Shown here piece after piece: positions 27,598-36,856 of a DNA stretch of 64,000 nt. Positions within the stretch are counted from its first letter, which is position 1. Each line of letters starts with the position of its first letter. The stretch spans positions 558,001 to 622,000 of the forward strand of contig NZ_AKGD01000004.1 of NCBI RefSeq assembly GCF_000271305.1. Reading direction: 5' to 3'. This stretch comes from Hydrocarboniphaga effusa AP103 (GTDB lineage Bacteria > Pseudomonadota > Gammaproteobacteria > Nevskiales > Nevskiaceae). A program made the position numbers and the translations under genes. Below the pieces are notes generated by a model that had not been told where the DNA came from, did not search any database, and was given only the letters and a program-made list of their open reading frames with translations.

Positions 27598-28620
27598 CTA
27601 CTTGATGGGCCAGTAAAGGTCGGTGGCGGAATCCGCTACCGGCGTCGTTGCCGGATCGGTCGTGCTTTGCTCCCAGATGTCGCCGTTGTCTTCGAGCCCG
27701 GCGACCGTCTTGAACGTGCGCAGGGCCGCGAAAATGGAGGTGATCGCCGCGTCAGTGCGCTCGTGGCGCGCGTAGAGCACCCATCCCTGGTAGCTCTTGC
27801 CGCACTGAACGCCGCCTTCTTCGGTGGCGGCGGTGCAGGCTTGATCCAGGGGAACCGCGACATCGAACTTCCAGATTCCGCCCGGCTCGTCGACGCCATG
27901 CGTGATCGTGAGCGGAGCGCCGGCCGGGCGCTGCCCGCTGGCCGCGAGAAACTGGCCGATGCGCGCCCTGGCAGCGGCAATCACCGGCGCCGATTCGGCA
28001 TGCGGCGCTTCGCCGGCCAAGCTCGCCAGCGGACGTGAAGGCAGCTCGCGAATCTCGATGGGGACGGCGGTGAAATCGTCCTTCGGCAGGCTTTCGACCA
28101 ACGACTCGAGGCGGCTCAGGCCTTTCTCGAAATCGGGGCCGATCATGCGGTCGAACAGCAGGCCGAAGTAGCGATTGAGCAGGTCGCCGCCGAAGCCGGT
28201 GTCCATCGCCCAGACCAGCCGTGTGCCCTCGCCTTCGGGCGTCAGCGTATAGGTCAGCTGGTTTTCGGTGGACATGCTGTCGAAAGACAGGCGCACCTTG
28301 ACCATCGAATACGGCGTTACCTCGAGAATTTCCTGGCTGCCGCCGCCGACGTTCGGATCGTCGCTTTGCCACTTCTGCCGCGCACCGGGGCCGAACGGCG
28401 CGCCGGAATACTGGTATTGGGTTTTCGGGTCCAGATCGGCCCAGGGCGACCAGCGATTGAACTGCTTGAAGCCGCCGAGCACCGCATAAACCGTTGCGGG
28501 CGGCGCCTCGATGACCGTGCTGCGCTCCACATGCGCCTCGTCCGGCAGGAAAAAACCCACGCCGACCGCAGCCACGACGAAGATGACGAAGGCGATGAAC
28601 AGCCCACTGAGCACACGCAT
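27598..28620 (-). CDS. SRPBCC-domain protein with C-terminal GyrI-like domain
   Basis: The 340-residue protein has an N-terminal membrane helix (5-27). It is followed by an SRPBCC/polyketide-cyclase-like fold near 35-175 with VIEAPPATVYAVLGGFKQFNRWSPW, then a GyrI/AraC-effector-binding-like half near 185-340 (IEIRELPSRPLASL, GWVLYARHE). It is probably anchored in the inner membrane, with both ligand-binding folds on one side. Ligand unknown. The start at 28620 removes a 23-residue extension with no homology. It lies 30 bp upstream of nothing obvious and ends 29 bp beyond the uvrY start, so the two may share a transcript. Confidence 0.75.
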   Translation of the reverse strand: MRVLSGLFIAFVIFVVAAVGVGFFLPDEAHVERSTVIEAPPATVYAVLGGFKQFNRWSPWADLDPKTQYQYSGAPFGPGARQKWQSDDPNVGGGSQEILEVTPYSMVKVRLSFDSMSTENQLTYTLTPEGEGTRLVWAMDTGFGGDLLNRYFGLLFDRMIGPDFEKGLSRLESLVESLPKDDFTAVPIEIRELPSRPLASLAGEAPHAESAPVIAAARARIGQFLAASGQRPAGAPLTITHGVDEPGGIWKFDVAVPLDQACTAATEEGGVQCGKSYQGWVLYARHERTDAAITSIFAALRTFKTVAGLEDNGDIWEQSTTDPATTPVADSATDLYWPIK

Positions 28621-28736
28621 CCAATTTCCCCGGCCACTTGGGCCAACCCCTTGTCGGCGAACCTTAATGGAGCCTTGGGAGCCCGGCAAGGGAAGCCGCT
28701 CCGATGCGCAGCGGAGCGGCCGGGATTGGCTTTGAT

Positions 28737-30953
28737 TCAGGGCGGCGGAAACATCGAACCGGTTTCACCGAGTTCGAATCCGCCCACTTCCCGCACTTCC
28801 CAGTTGCTGGAATCACGCACCAGCGTGCGCAACAGAGCCAGGTCGCTGCGATCGTAGGCGTCGGAGAAGCGCGCGTTGTCCGCGTCGAAGTGGATGTAAC
28901 TGCCGGCCGCATCGAGCTCGGGCGGCAGGTCGCCCGCAGCGTCACCGATATTGATCGCCGCCAGGAAGCGATCGAGCTCGATCGCTCCGGCAGCGGAGAT
29001 TCGTCCGCGGAACGCGTAGTAGGTTTCGGCGTCGGTGCTGATGCCTCCACCGTTACGGCCGACGACCACGCCGCGATCGGCCACCAGAACGCTGCCGACC
29101 TGGAGGGTGACGACGGTGCCCGCCGCGTAGTCGGCATCCGCGCTCCAGATGAAAGCCGCCTCGTTGGCCGGGAAGCTCTGCGTCGCCGCGTTGTAGTCGC
29201 GATCGGTGAAGCCAATGGGCGTACCCGCGACGATGTCGCGCATCAGGATGAAGGCGAACGCCTCGGGCGTATCGCCGTTGATGCCGAGGAACAGCAGATC
29301 GCCCGCAGCGAGTTCGGTCTGCGGCTGCGTACCGGTCGCTCCCATCGTGAAATCGAAGGCGCGGTCTCCGGCGATGCCCGAATACGCATTGCCGGCGAGG
29401 TCCACGATGACGCCGCCAGCGATCTGCACGTTGTAGCGCACACCCGCGTGCAGCGCCGGATTCGGCCGAATCTCCACGCCGTTGTCGGCGATGCCGATCT
29501 GGCTCGCATCGTCGATCGCGATGTTGCGGACGTCGTCGTCGGCACCGCTGACCACGATCTTGCCGCTACCGGCTTTCACGGGCTCGCTGAAGCTCAGCGT
29601 GATCCGGTTGCCGGTGACCGACACCGCGTTGTCGACCGGCGCGGTGCCCGTGAGCATCGGCGGACGTGTTTCGTTGCGCGTCGTGAACGAGAGGCTGAAA
29701 GCCGCCGACTCGCGGCGGGTCGAGGCCGGCCTGGCCTTCACGAGCGAAGCCGGAGCCTGCACCGTATACGTCGCCAAAGGCCGCAGCGGCTCGCTCAGCT
29801 GCACGACGAGGACATTGCCATCGATGCGGAGCTGCTCGGCATCGTCGAGCGCGATCGTGCGCACGTCGTCACTGCCGTTGCTGATCGTGAGCTGGCCCGC
29901 TCCCGGGTTGATCGGCGTTTCGAAGCTCAGGTAAAGCCGGCTGTCGATGCCGACGTCGCTTGCGCCGTGCGTCGGCTCGTAAACCCAGAGCTGCGATCGC
30001 CCCACGCCACCGCCGGCTTCGTTGACGAGATAGAGCTTGCCGTCGCGATCGGTGGTCACACCCTCGTGCTGCGGCAGCTGGCCCACGTCGAGCCGGCTCA
30101 GCACCTTGCCATCGCGATTCATCTTGAGCAGCAGGCCCGATTCCTCGCTGAGCACGAGCAGGTCGCCACGGTCTGCGGCCGTCGAAGCCAGCGTGTTCGC
30201 CAAGGCCCACACATCGCCGAAATCCGCCACGCCCGCGCGGTTCGGAGCGAACAGGTTGGTCGAGTTCTCGGTTTCGGGCGAGCCGTTGGATGCCGTGCGG
30301 GTTTCGAAATCGATGGCGGTCTGGAAGATGCCGAGCGGCCCCTTCTCCCTGACCAGAATGAAACCGCTCGTGAGCGGGTCGTAGCTGATGCCTTCGAGCC
30401 CGTGGGTCGTGGTCGTTTTTCCGAGCTTGACCACGTTCACGCCGGCCGGCGTCAGCGCGGTGCCGGCGACGTAAGTGAAGCGATCGATCTGGCGCAAACG
30501 TTCTTCGACAACGACGAACTGCCCGCTGCCGAGATAGGCGATGCCTTCGGGACGCGCGAGAAAGCTGGCCTGCGCGTCTTCGCCCTCACCCTTGAGAAAA
30601 CGCATGGAGCCGATGAACTCGCCGGTCTTGCGGACCTCGATCACCGAACTGCCGTGGTCGCCGATGACGAAAAGCGTATCGGTGTCGCCGTTGTAGGTGA
30701 CACCCGAAGCCGCCACGCCACGCAGATCGGCGCCTTCGGCGGCCGGCAGGTCGTAGCGTGCGGCGAGTGAGTAATTGGCCAGGTCCAGCGATTGCCCCGG
30801 CGCAGTGAAAGCAAGCTGCGGAGCGGGCAACGGAACCGGAGGCGGCTCGTCCTCTGAACCACCGCCGCCGCCACAAGCCGACAGCATGGACACTCCCACG
30901 ACAGCCAACAGCGCAGCCCGCAGCACAGGCCCCGAAACCGCCATCTTCCCCAT
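28737..30953 (-). CDS. Lipoprotein with SdiA-regulated beta-propeller, two Ig-like domains and a GDxxFxGxN-type domain
   Basis: The 738-residue protein starts with a lipoprotein signal (lipobox LSAC, Cys27) and a Gly-rich linker. Residues 55-325 resemble the SdiA-regulated/YjiK beta-propeller (GVTYNGDTDTLFVIGDHG, LEGISYDPLTSGFILVREKG). Two SbsA-like Ig domains follow, about 330-425 and 435-540, each with a LSFSEP-type strand and a repeated DDVRxIAxDDA element. The last part (551-735) begins GDLLFLGINGDTPEAFAFI, a module seen in secreted or surface proteins of uncertain role. It is likely an envelope protein. Start choice is uncertain; 30944 and 31004 are alternatives. Confidence 0.75.
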   Translation of the reverse strand: MGKMAVSGPVLRAALLAVVGVSMLSACGGGGGSEDEPPPVPLPAPQLAFTAPGQSLDLANYSLAARYDLPAAEGADLRGVAASGVTYNGDTDTLFVIGDHGSSVIEVRKTGEFIGSMRFLKGEGEDAQASFLARPEGIAYLGSGQFVVVEERLRQIDRFTYVAGTALTPAGVNVVKLGKTTTTHGLEGISYDPLTSGFILVREKGPLGIFQTAIDFETRTASNGSPETENSTNLFAPNRAGVADFGDVWALANTLASTAADRGDLLVLSEESGLLLKMNRDGKVLSRLDVGQLPQHEGVTTDRDGKLYLVNEAGGGVGRSQLWVYEPTHGASDVGIDSRLYLSFETPINPGAGQLTISNGSDDVRTIALDDAEQLRIDGNVLVVQLSEPLRPLATYTVQAPASLVKARPASTRRESAAFSLSFTTRNETRPPMLTGTAPVDNAVSVTGNRITLSFSEPVKAGSGKIVVSGADDDVRNIAIDDASQIGIADNGVEIRPNPALHAGVRYNVQIAGGVIVDLAGNAYSGIAGDRAFDFTMGATGTQPQTELAAGDLLFLGINGDTPEAFAFILMRDIVAGTPIGFTDRDYNAATQSFPANEAAFIWSADADYAAGTVVTLQVGSVLVADRGVVVGRNGGGISTDAETYYAFRGRISAAGAIELDRFLAAINIGDAAGDLPPELDAAGSYIHFDADNARFSDAYDRSDLALLRTLVRDSSNWEVREVGGFELGETGSMFPPP

Positions 30954-31254
30954 TCCCGTCGACCCCGATCGCAAGGGCGGGAAACTAGAGGCAGACGATG
31001 ACAACGCGGTGACAGTGGAGCGCGGTCATCCCAGAGAGCAAAGCACGCTCCGGAAACAGAAAAGCCCGGACTTTCGTCCGGGCTTTTCGTCACGGCGGAA
31101 GGCTTGCGTGGTGGGATTCCAGCTAACCCGGTTCTCTTTCACGCTGCCCTTTGCGAACCGCTTGAAGCTCGATCCGCATCGACTTTGCGTACAAGAAGAC
31201 TCGCGACGCTGGATCCCCGGCTGGCGCCGGGGCCCCTCCACGCTGCTCGCTTCT
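30954..31254. other. Intergenic region between the beta-propeller lipoprotein and aceA
   Basis: About 300 bp without a credible gene. It contains the aceA terminator at 31059-31088 and a short GC-rich hairpin near 31216-31234 (CCCCGG/CCGGGG) with no U-tract. Nothing else stands out. Confidence 0.6.
31059..31088 (-). terminator. Intrinsic terminator downstream of aceA
   Basis: A perfect 13-bp stem (31059-31071 with 31076-31088) closes on a 4-nt loop with core GCCCGGAC and U-rich flank on the minus strand. It lies about 165 bp beyond the aceA stop and upstream of the lipoprotein start. Confidence 0.85.
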
Positions 31255-32562
31255 TTAGTGAAACTGCTCTTCTTCGGTCGAGCCCGTGAGCGCCTTGACC
31301 GAGGAGCTGCCGCCCTGGATCACGGTGGTCACGTCGTCGAAGTAGCCGGCGCCGACTTCCTGCTGGTGCGAGACGAAGGTGTAGCCCTTCTCGCGGGCCG
31401 CGAATTCCGGCTCCTGCACCATGTTCACGTAGTGCTTCATGCCTTCGCCGCGCGCGTAGGCGTGGGCGAACTGGAAGGTGTTGTACCAGTTGACGTGGAT
31501 GCCCGCGAGGGTGATGAACTGGTACTTGTAGCCCAGCGAGGACAGGTCTTCCTGGAACTTGGCGATCTGCGCGTCGTTGAGGTTCTTCTTCCAGTTGAAC
31601 GAGGGCGAGCAGTTGTAGCTCAGCAGCTTGCCCGGGTTCTTGGCGAGCACGGCCTGGGCGAATTCACGCGCGAAGCCGATATCCGGCACGCCCGTTTCGC
31701 ACCACACCAGATCCGCGTACGGAGCGTAGGCGACGCCGCGGCTGATGGCCTGTTCCAGACCATTCTTGACGCGGTAGAAACCTTCCTGCGTGCGCTCGCC
31801 GGTGACGAAGGGCTTGTCGTTGGCGTCGTGATCCGACGTCAGCAGGTTGGCGGCTTCGGCGTCGGTACGGGCGAGCACGATGCTCGGCACGCCCATGACG
31901 TCGGCGGCGAAGCGCGCGGCGACCAGCTTCTCGATGGCTTCGGAGGTCGGCACCAGCACCTTGCCGCCCATGTGACCGCACTTCTTCACAGCGGCCAGCT
32001 GGTCTTCGAAGTGCACGCCGGCGGCACCGGCGGTGATCATGTTCTTCATCAGTTCGAAGGCGTTCAGCACGCCGCCGAAACCGGCTTCGGCATCCGCCAC
32101 GATCGGCAGGAAGTAGTCGACGAACTCCTTGGAGCCCGGCTCGACGCCGCGCGACCACTGGATTTCGTCGGCGCGCTTGAAGGTGTTGTTGATGCGGCGA
32201 ACCATCGTCGGCACGGAGTCGTACGCATAGAGCGACTGGTCCGGGTACATGGTTTCGCTGGTGTTGCCGTCGGCGGCGACCTGCCAGCCGGACAGGTAGA
32301 CCGCTTCGAGGCCGGCCTTGGCCTGCTGCATGGCCTGACCGGCGGTGATCGCGCCGAACGCGTTCACGTAGCCCTTCTTGGCCTCACCGTTGACGAGCTT
32401 CCAGAGCTTCTCGGCGCCGCGCTTGGCCAGCGTGTATTCCGGCTGCAGGCTGCCACGCAGGCGAACCACGTCGGCGGCGGTGTAGTTGCGCTTGACGAGC
32501 TTCCAGCGGGGGTTGGTCGCCCAGTCGTGTTCCAGGGCCTTGATTTGCTCTTCGCGGTTCAT
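31255..32562 (-). CDS. aceA: Isocitrate lyase
   Basis: It cleaves isocitrate into glyoxylate and succinate in the glyoxylate shunt. The 435-residue protein has the catalytic motif KKCGHMGGK, the metal-binding region GVHFEDQ and the TEEEQFH C-terminus typical of the proteobacterial form. The start MNREEQIKALEHDW at 32562 has AGAGGA upstream; an in-frame extension to 32682 lacks homology. Malate synthase is not in the window. An AT-rich palindrome about 140 bp upstream may control it. Confidence 0.97.
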   Translation of the reverse strand: MNREEQIKALEHDWATNPRWKLVKRNYTAADVVRLRGSLQPEYTLAKRGAEKLWKLVNGEAKKGYVNAFGAITAGQAMQQAKAGLEAVYLSGWQVAADGNTSETMYPDQSLYAYDSVPTMVRRINNTFKRADEIQWSRGVEPGSKEFVDYFLPIVADAEAGFGGVLNAFELMKNMITAGAAGVHFEDQLAAVKKCGHMGGKVLVPTSEAIEKLVAARFAADVMGVPSIVLARTDAEAANLLTSDHDANDKPFVTGERTQEGFYRVKNGLEQAISRGVAYAPYADLVWCETGVPDIGFAREFAQAVLAKNPGKLLSYNCSPSFNWKKNLNDAQIAKFQEDLSSLGYKYQFITLAGIHVNWYNTFQFAHAYARGEGMKHYVNMVQEPEFAAREKGYTFVSHQQEVGAGYFDDVTTVIQGGSSSVKALTGSTEEEQFH

Positions 32563-32700
32563 TGGCAGCGATTCCTCTAGGGATTGAGAAGACAGCGGTG
32601 TCATGCGGCTTTCACACCCCGAAACAGGGTGCCAGCGGGCGCGGATCATAGCGAAGCACGGGGCCGTTTCGCAATGCAGCATCTGTAAGACTTTAGTATT

Positions 32701-32719
32701 CCATATTTAATAAATATGG
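32701..32719. promoter_or_regulatory. AT-rich 19-bp palindrome upstream of aceA (possible operator)
   Basis: A perfect 9-bp inverted repeat with one central base (CCATATTTA, A, TAAATATGG) sits 139 bp before the aceA start and 85 bp beyond the MATE gene stop. Its base composition is strikingly AT-rich for this genome. On the minus strand it is followed by AATACTAAAG, which could hold a -10. No known regulator is assigned. Confidence 0.5.
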
Positions 32720-32803
32720 ATAAATGCGCAGCCAAACATGCCGCCAATCGAATTCGGCTCGTCGACGGATGAATGGGTGCTGATCTACTGTCGAAACAGG
32801 GAC

Positions 32804-34159
32804 TTAGACGACCGAAGCGTCTCTCGAAAAGCCCCTCAGGCGAGCTTTCAGAAAAAGCAGATTGAGGGCCGCCTGAAGGATCGTGGCGACGACCGAAAGG
32901 CGCCAGATCCAGCCCGGCGCAAAATCGGAATGGCGGGACAGCAGAGAGGCCGGCAGCAGGATCACGGTGATGCGTATCGCCGAACTGATCAAAGAAGGCC
33001 GCGTGTTACCGAGCCCGGAGAACATGCCGGAGCAGGCGAACACCACGCCCGTGGCGAGCAGATTCCACGAAATCCAGCGCAGGAAATCGGCGCCGTAGGC
33101 GACCACCGCCGCGTCGTCGGTGAACGGGCGGAACAAGGCATCCGGCACCAGGTGGAAAGCGACCACGAAGACCAGGCAACCGCCCAGCGACCATTTGAGT
33201 GCGAGCCACAAGGCCTCGACGACACGATCGTGCTGGCGCGCACCGAAGTTCTGACCGACGATCGCCGCAGTCGCGAACGAGACCGCCATCGACGGCATCA
33301 TGCCCATCTGCAGAATGCGCATGCCAATGCCGAACGCTGCCTGCGGCTGTGGACCGAACGGGCGCAGCAAGGCCATCACGCTGATCAGGTAGAGCCCCAT
33401 CAATCCGAATTCGAGACCCGACGGCAGGCCGATGCCGACCATGCGCTTCCAAAGCGCGGTCTGCGGCTTCCAGGCAGCGGAATCGCGGCCGAAAAACTGC
33501 CCGCTACGCAGGACGTGGGTCAGCATCACGGCGAACCCGATGGCCACCGACACCAGGGTCGCAAAGCCCGCTCCGCCGACGCCGAGCTCGACGCCGGTTC
33601 CCCAGCCGAAAATCAGGATCGGGGCGAGCACGATGTTGAGCAGCACCGTGCCGATCTGCGTGAGCGTCGAAATGCGCACGTTGCCGACTCCGCGCAGCGT
33701 GGCGCCCAGCACCATACTCGGGATCTGCAGCGCCAGCGATGGCACGAATCCGTTGAGGAACTCGACCACGAGTTCGGCCGTGTGACGGTCTCCGGCCAGG
33801 GTCTCGGCGTAGAGGCGCCGGCCGAAAAAGAACAGCAGCCCCAACAGTCCGCCGAGCAGCAGAGCGAGCAGCAGAGCCTGGTTGAACAAGGCCCGGACCG
33901 CCGGCTGATCCTTGCGCCCCATCGCCTGGGCGACCAATGCGGCCGCACCGACCGACAGCACCTGCCCGGCCGACATCACCACCATCATCAGATTGCTGCC
34001 GAGCGCGACCGCGGCGACCGCCTCGGCGCCCAGGCGACCGACCCAGAGCAGGTCGACGATGCCGTAGAGCGTCTGCACGATCATCGTCACGAGCATGAAG
34101 CCGCTCATGCGCAGCAGATGCCCGCGAACCGGCCCGCCGGTCAGGTCCTGCATGGCCAT
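32804..34159 (-). CDS. MATE-family multidrug/cation efflux transporter
   Basis: The 451-residue, twelve-helix protein has the MATE (NorM/DinF superfamily) layout: an MSGFMLVTMIVQTLYGIVD start, GSNLMMVVMSAGQVLSVGAAALVAQ in the second helix pair and a repeated pattern in the second half with AIVGQNFGARQHDRV. It probably exports cationic compounds in exchange for Na+ or H+. The start is one of two close ATGs (34159 or 34153). It lies 52 bp from rraA on the same strand. Confidence 0.88.
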   Translation of the reverse strand: MAMQDLTGGPVRGHLLRMSGFMLVTMIVQTLYGIVDLLWVGRLGAEAVAAVALGSNLMMVVMSAGQVLSVGAAALVAQAMGRKDQPAVRALFNQALLLALLLGGLLGLLFFFGRRLYAETLAGDRHTAELVVEFLNGFVPSLALQIPSMVLGATLRGVGNVRISTLTQIGTVLLNIVLAPILIFGWGTGVELGVGGAGFATLVSVAIGFAVMLTHVLRSGQFFGRDSAAWKPQTALWKRMVGIGLPSGLEFGLMGLYLISVMALLRPFGPQPQAAFGIGMRILQMGMMPSMAVSFATAAIVGQNFGARQHDRVVEALWLALKWSLGGCLVFVVAFHLVPDALFRPFTDDAAVVAYGADFLRWISWNLLATGVVFACSGMFSGLGNTRPSLISSAIRITVILLPASLLSRHSDFAPGWIWRLSVVATILQAALNLLFLKARLRGFSRDASVV

Positions 34160-34211
34160 AGCCGATCTCTGGATGGATGAAACGCGCCGCGACGAGCGGC
34201 TCTGGACAGGC

Positions 34212-34694
34212 TCAGCCGTGCAGCGGCTGTTCCGAGACCACGATGCCGTCGGCGTCGGCGTAGAGCCAGTCGCCATTGCGGAAGGTCACGCGGGCAAAGC
34301 TCACGGGTTTGTCGGAGACCGCGCTGTGCAGGCCCTTTTCGCTCTTCTTGGGATGCAGGCCGAGCGCCTTGATGCCGATCGCCTGCGTCGCGATCTCGGC
34401 CGAATCGCGGATGTAGCCGAACACCACGATGCCGGCCCAGCCGTTCTTCACGCCGAGCACGCCCAGGTTGCCGCCGACCAGCGCGCAGCGATCCGACCCA
34501 CCGCCATCGACGACGAGCACGCGCCCTTCGCCGGGTGTTTCGAGCGTGGAACGCACGAGCGCGTTGTCCTCGAACACCTTGATCGTCTTCACCTGCCCGT
34601 GAAACGCGGTCTTGCCGCCGAAATCGCGAAAGATCGGCGCCGCGACCGGCGCATCGGGATGGGCATCGGAGAGATCGGTGGTGGCGAACGACAT
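34212..34694 (-). CDS. rraA: Regulator of RNase E activity RraA
   Basis: RraA binds RNase E and inhibits mRNA decay. The 160-residue protein matches the family in length and motifs: TTDLSDAHPD at the N-terminus, GRVLVVDGGGS, GGNLG-LGVKNGWAGIVVFGYIRDS and the C-terminal ADADGIVVS. Some annotations wrongly call such proteins methyltransferases because of an old MenG name. It is 35 bp from dsbB and may be co-transcribed. Confidence 0.94.
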   Translation of the reverse strand: MSFATTDLSDAHPDAPVAAPIFRDFGGKTAFHGQVKTIKVFEDNALVRSTLETPGEGRVLVVDGGGSDRCALVGGNLGVLGVKNGWAGIVVFGYIRDSAEIATQAIGIKALGLHPKKSEKGLHSAVSDKPVSFARVTFRNGDWLYADADGIVVSEQPLHG

Positions 34695-34729
34695 GACGAA
34701 GATCCTGAAGAAGTCGAAAAACGAAGGAA

Positions 34730-35233
34730 TCAGCGGGCGCGACGGGCCAGCAGCGGCGTGGCGAGCGCGAGCACGATCAGCACGGCGAAGGTGATCAGCG
34801 TCCAGCCCGGCAGCGAAATGCCGAGCAGTTGCGCATCGATGCGGGCGCAGTTGCCGTCACCCTTGAGGATCATGGTCACGACCTCGCCGAGCGGGAACAT
34901 GTCCATGAGGTAATCGAGCGTCGGGCCGCAGGCCGGCACCTTGTCGGGCGGCAGCGACTGCAGCCAGACATGACGACCTGCGATGCCCGCGCCGACGCCC
35001 GCGGCGAGCGCCGCGAGCACCGAATAAAGCCATTGCGGAGCCGCCGCCTTCGGACCATGCAGCGCCCCGAGCAGGAAGAAGATTCCGGCCACGAACATCG
35101 CCACGCGCTGGAAGATGCACATCGGGCAAGGCTCGAAGCCCATGAACTTCTGCAGCACGACGATGGCGAACAGCAGCGCGCCGATGCACAGCAGAAAGCC
35201 CAGGAAACTCAGACCGCGATAGCTCGATAGCAT
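34730..35233 (-). CDS. dsbB: Disulfide bond formation protein DsbB
   Basis: This four-helix inner-membrane quinone reductase reoxidises DsbA. The 167-residue protein has the first cysteine pair C36/C39 (EPCPMC) and the second pair C102/C129 in the long periplasmic loop, aligning with E. coli C41/C44 and C104/C130. Four hydrophobic helices are evident. It follows fumarase by 10 bp. DsbA is not in the window. Confidence 0.95.
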   Translation of the reverse strand: MLSSYRGLSFLGFLLCIGALLFAIVVLQKFMGFEPCPMCIFQRVAMFVAGIFFLLGALHGPKAAAPQWLYSVLAALAAGVGAGIAGRHVWLQSLPPDKVPACGPTLDYLMDMFPLGEVVTMILKGDGNCARIDAQLLGISLPGWTLITFAVLIVLALATPLLARRAR

Positions 35234-35243
35234 GGGGCTCGCC

Positions 35244-36764
35244 TCAGGCCACGGCGACCGGAATCTTGCCGATCTTGGCCTGCCAGATCTTCGGGCCGGT
35301 CTCGTGCACGGACTCGCCCTTGGAATCCACCGCCACCGTCACCGGCATGTCCTGAACTTCGAACTCGTAGATCGCTTCCATGCCCAGGTCTTCGAAGCCG
35401 ACGACCTTGGCCGCACGGATCGCCTTGGCGACCAGATACGCCGCACCGCCGACCGCCATCAGGTAGGCGCTGCCGTGCTTCTTGATCGACTCGATCGCGG
35501 TCGGGCCGCGCTCGGACTTGCCGATCATCGTGATCAGGCCGGTCTGGGCGAGCATCGTCTCGGTGAACTTGTCCATGCGCGTCGCCGTGGTCGGGCCGGC
35601 CGGGCCGACGACTTCGTCACGGATCGGATCGACCGGGCCGACGTAGTAGATGGCGCGATTGGTGAAATCCACCGGCAGCTTCTCGCCCTTGGCGAGCATG
35701 TCGGCGATGCGCTTGTGGGCAGCGTCGCGGCCCGTGAGCATCTTGCCGTTGAGCAGCAGGGTCTGGCCGGGTTTCCAGCTGGCGACTTCTTCCTTGGTCA
35801 GCGTGTCGAGGTTCACTCGCTTGCTGGTTTCGAGGTTGGCCTTCCAGGTGACCTGCGGCCAGTCTTCGAGCTTCGGCGTCGGCAGTTCGGCCGGGCCGGA
35901 ACCGTCGAGGTGGAAGTGCACGTGACGCGTCGCCGCGCAGTTCGGGATGATCGCCACCGGCAGGTTGGCCGCGTGGGTCGGATAGTCGAGCACCTTGACG
36001 TCGACGACCGTGGTCAGGCCGCCGAGGCCCTGGGCGCCGATGCCGAGCGCATTGACCTTCTCGAACAGCTCCAGACGCAGCTCTTCGGCGCGCGTCTTGG
36101 GGCCGCGGGCGATGAGTTCGTGGATGTCGACCGGCGCCATCAGCGATTCCTTCGCCAGCAGCATCGCCTTTTCGGGCGTGCCGCCGATACCGACGCCGAG
36201 GATGCCCGGCGGGCACCAGCCGGCGCCCATGGTCGGGATCGTCTTGAGAATCCAGTCGACGATCGAATCGCTCGGGTTGAGCATCGCCATCTTCGACTTC
36301 GCTTCGGAACCGCCACCCTTGGCGGCGCAGATCACTTCGAGGTGATCGCCGTCGACGATCTCGTAGTGGATCACCGCGGGCGTGTTGTCCTTGGTGTTGT
36401 TGCGCTTGCCGGCCGGATCGGCCAGCACAGAGGCGCGCAGCTTGTTGTCCGGGTGGTTGTAGGCCCGGCGAACGCCCTCGTTGATCATCTCGGTGACGGA
36501 CAGCGTCGCGTCCCATTTCACGTGCATGCCGACCTTCAGGAACACGGTGGCGATGCCGGTGTCCTGGCAGATCGGACGCTTGCCCTCGGCGCTCATGCGC
36601 GAGTTGGTCAGGATCTGCGCGATGGCGTCCTTGGCCGCCGGGTTCTGTTCCTTCTCGTAGGCCTCACCGAGCGCGGTGACGTAGTCGAGCGGATGGTAGT
36701 AGCTGATGTACTGGAACGCGTCGGCAATCGACGCGATGAAGTCTTCCTGGCGGATCGTGGTCAT
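35244..36764 (-). CDS. fumA: Class I fumarate hydratase
   Basis: This [4Fe-4S] enzyme interconverts fumarate and malate. The 506-residue single chain joins the alpha and beta halves. Cluster cysteines occur in RPICQDTG, AGWCPPG and PNCAATRHVHF; the KGGGSEAKSKM and GLGGLTTVVDVKV segments are intact. The ATG at 36764 (MTTIRQEDF) matches family length; a second in-frame ATG at 36806 would add 14 unlikely residues. It is oxygen-sensitive by family. The downstream genes dsbB and rraA follow closely. Confidence 0.96.
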   Translation of the reverse strand: MTTIRQEDFIASIADAFQYISYYHPLDYVTALGEAYEKEQNPAAKDAIAQILTNSRMSAEGKRPICQDTGIATVFLKVGMHVKWDATLSVTEMINEGVRRAYNHPDNKLRASVLADPAGKRNNTKDNTPAVIHYEIVDGDHLEVICAAKGGGSEAKSKMAMLNPSDSIVDWILKTIPTMGAGWCPPGILGVGIGGTPEKAMLLAKESLMAPVDIHELIARGPKTRAEELRLELFEKVNALGIGAQGLGGLTTVVDVKVLDYPTHAANLPVAIIPNCAATRHVHFHLDGSGPAELPTPKLEDWPQVTWKANLETSKRVNLDTLTKEEVASWKPGQTLLLNGKMLTGRDAAHKRIADMLAKGEKLPVDFTNRAIYYVGPVDPIRDEVVGPAGPTTATRMDKFTETMLAQTGLITMIGKSERGPTAIESIKKHGSAYLMAVGGAAYLVAKAIRAAKVVGFEDLGMEAIYEFEVQDMPVTVAVDSKGESVHETGPKIWQAKIGKIPVAVA

Positions 36765-36856
36765 GAGGGCTGGGAGCTTGCGGGGCGTAGAAACGACGCC
36801 GCGCATGCTACCGGAATTACCGCGCCCTCGCCCCCGCCCGCCCTCGCCGCGGGGCC

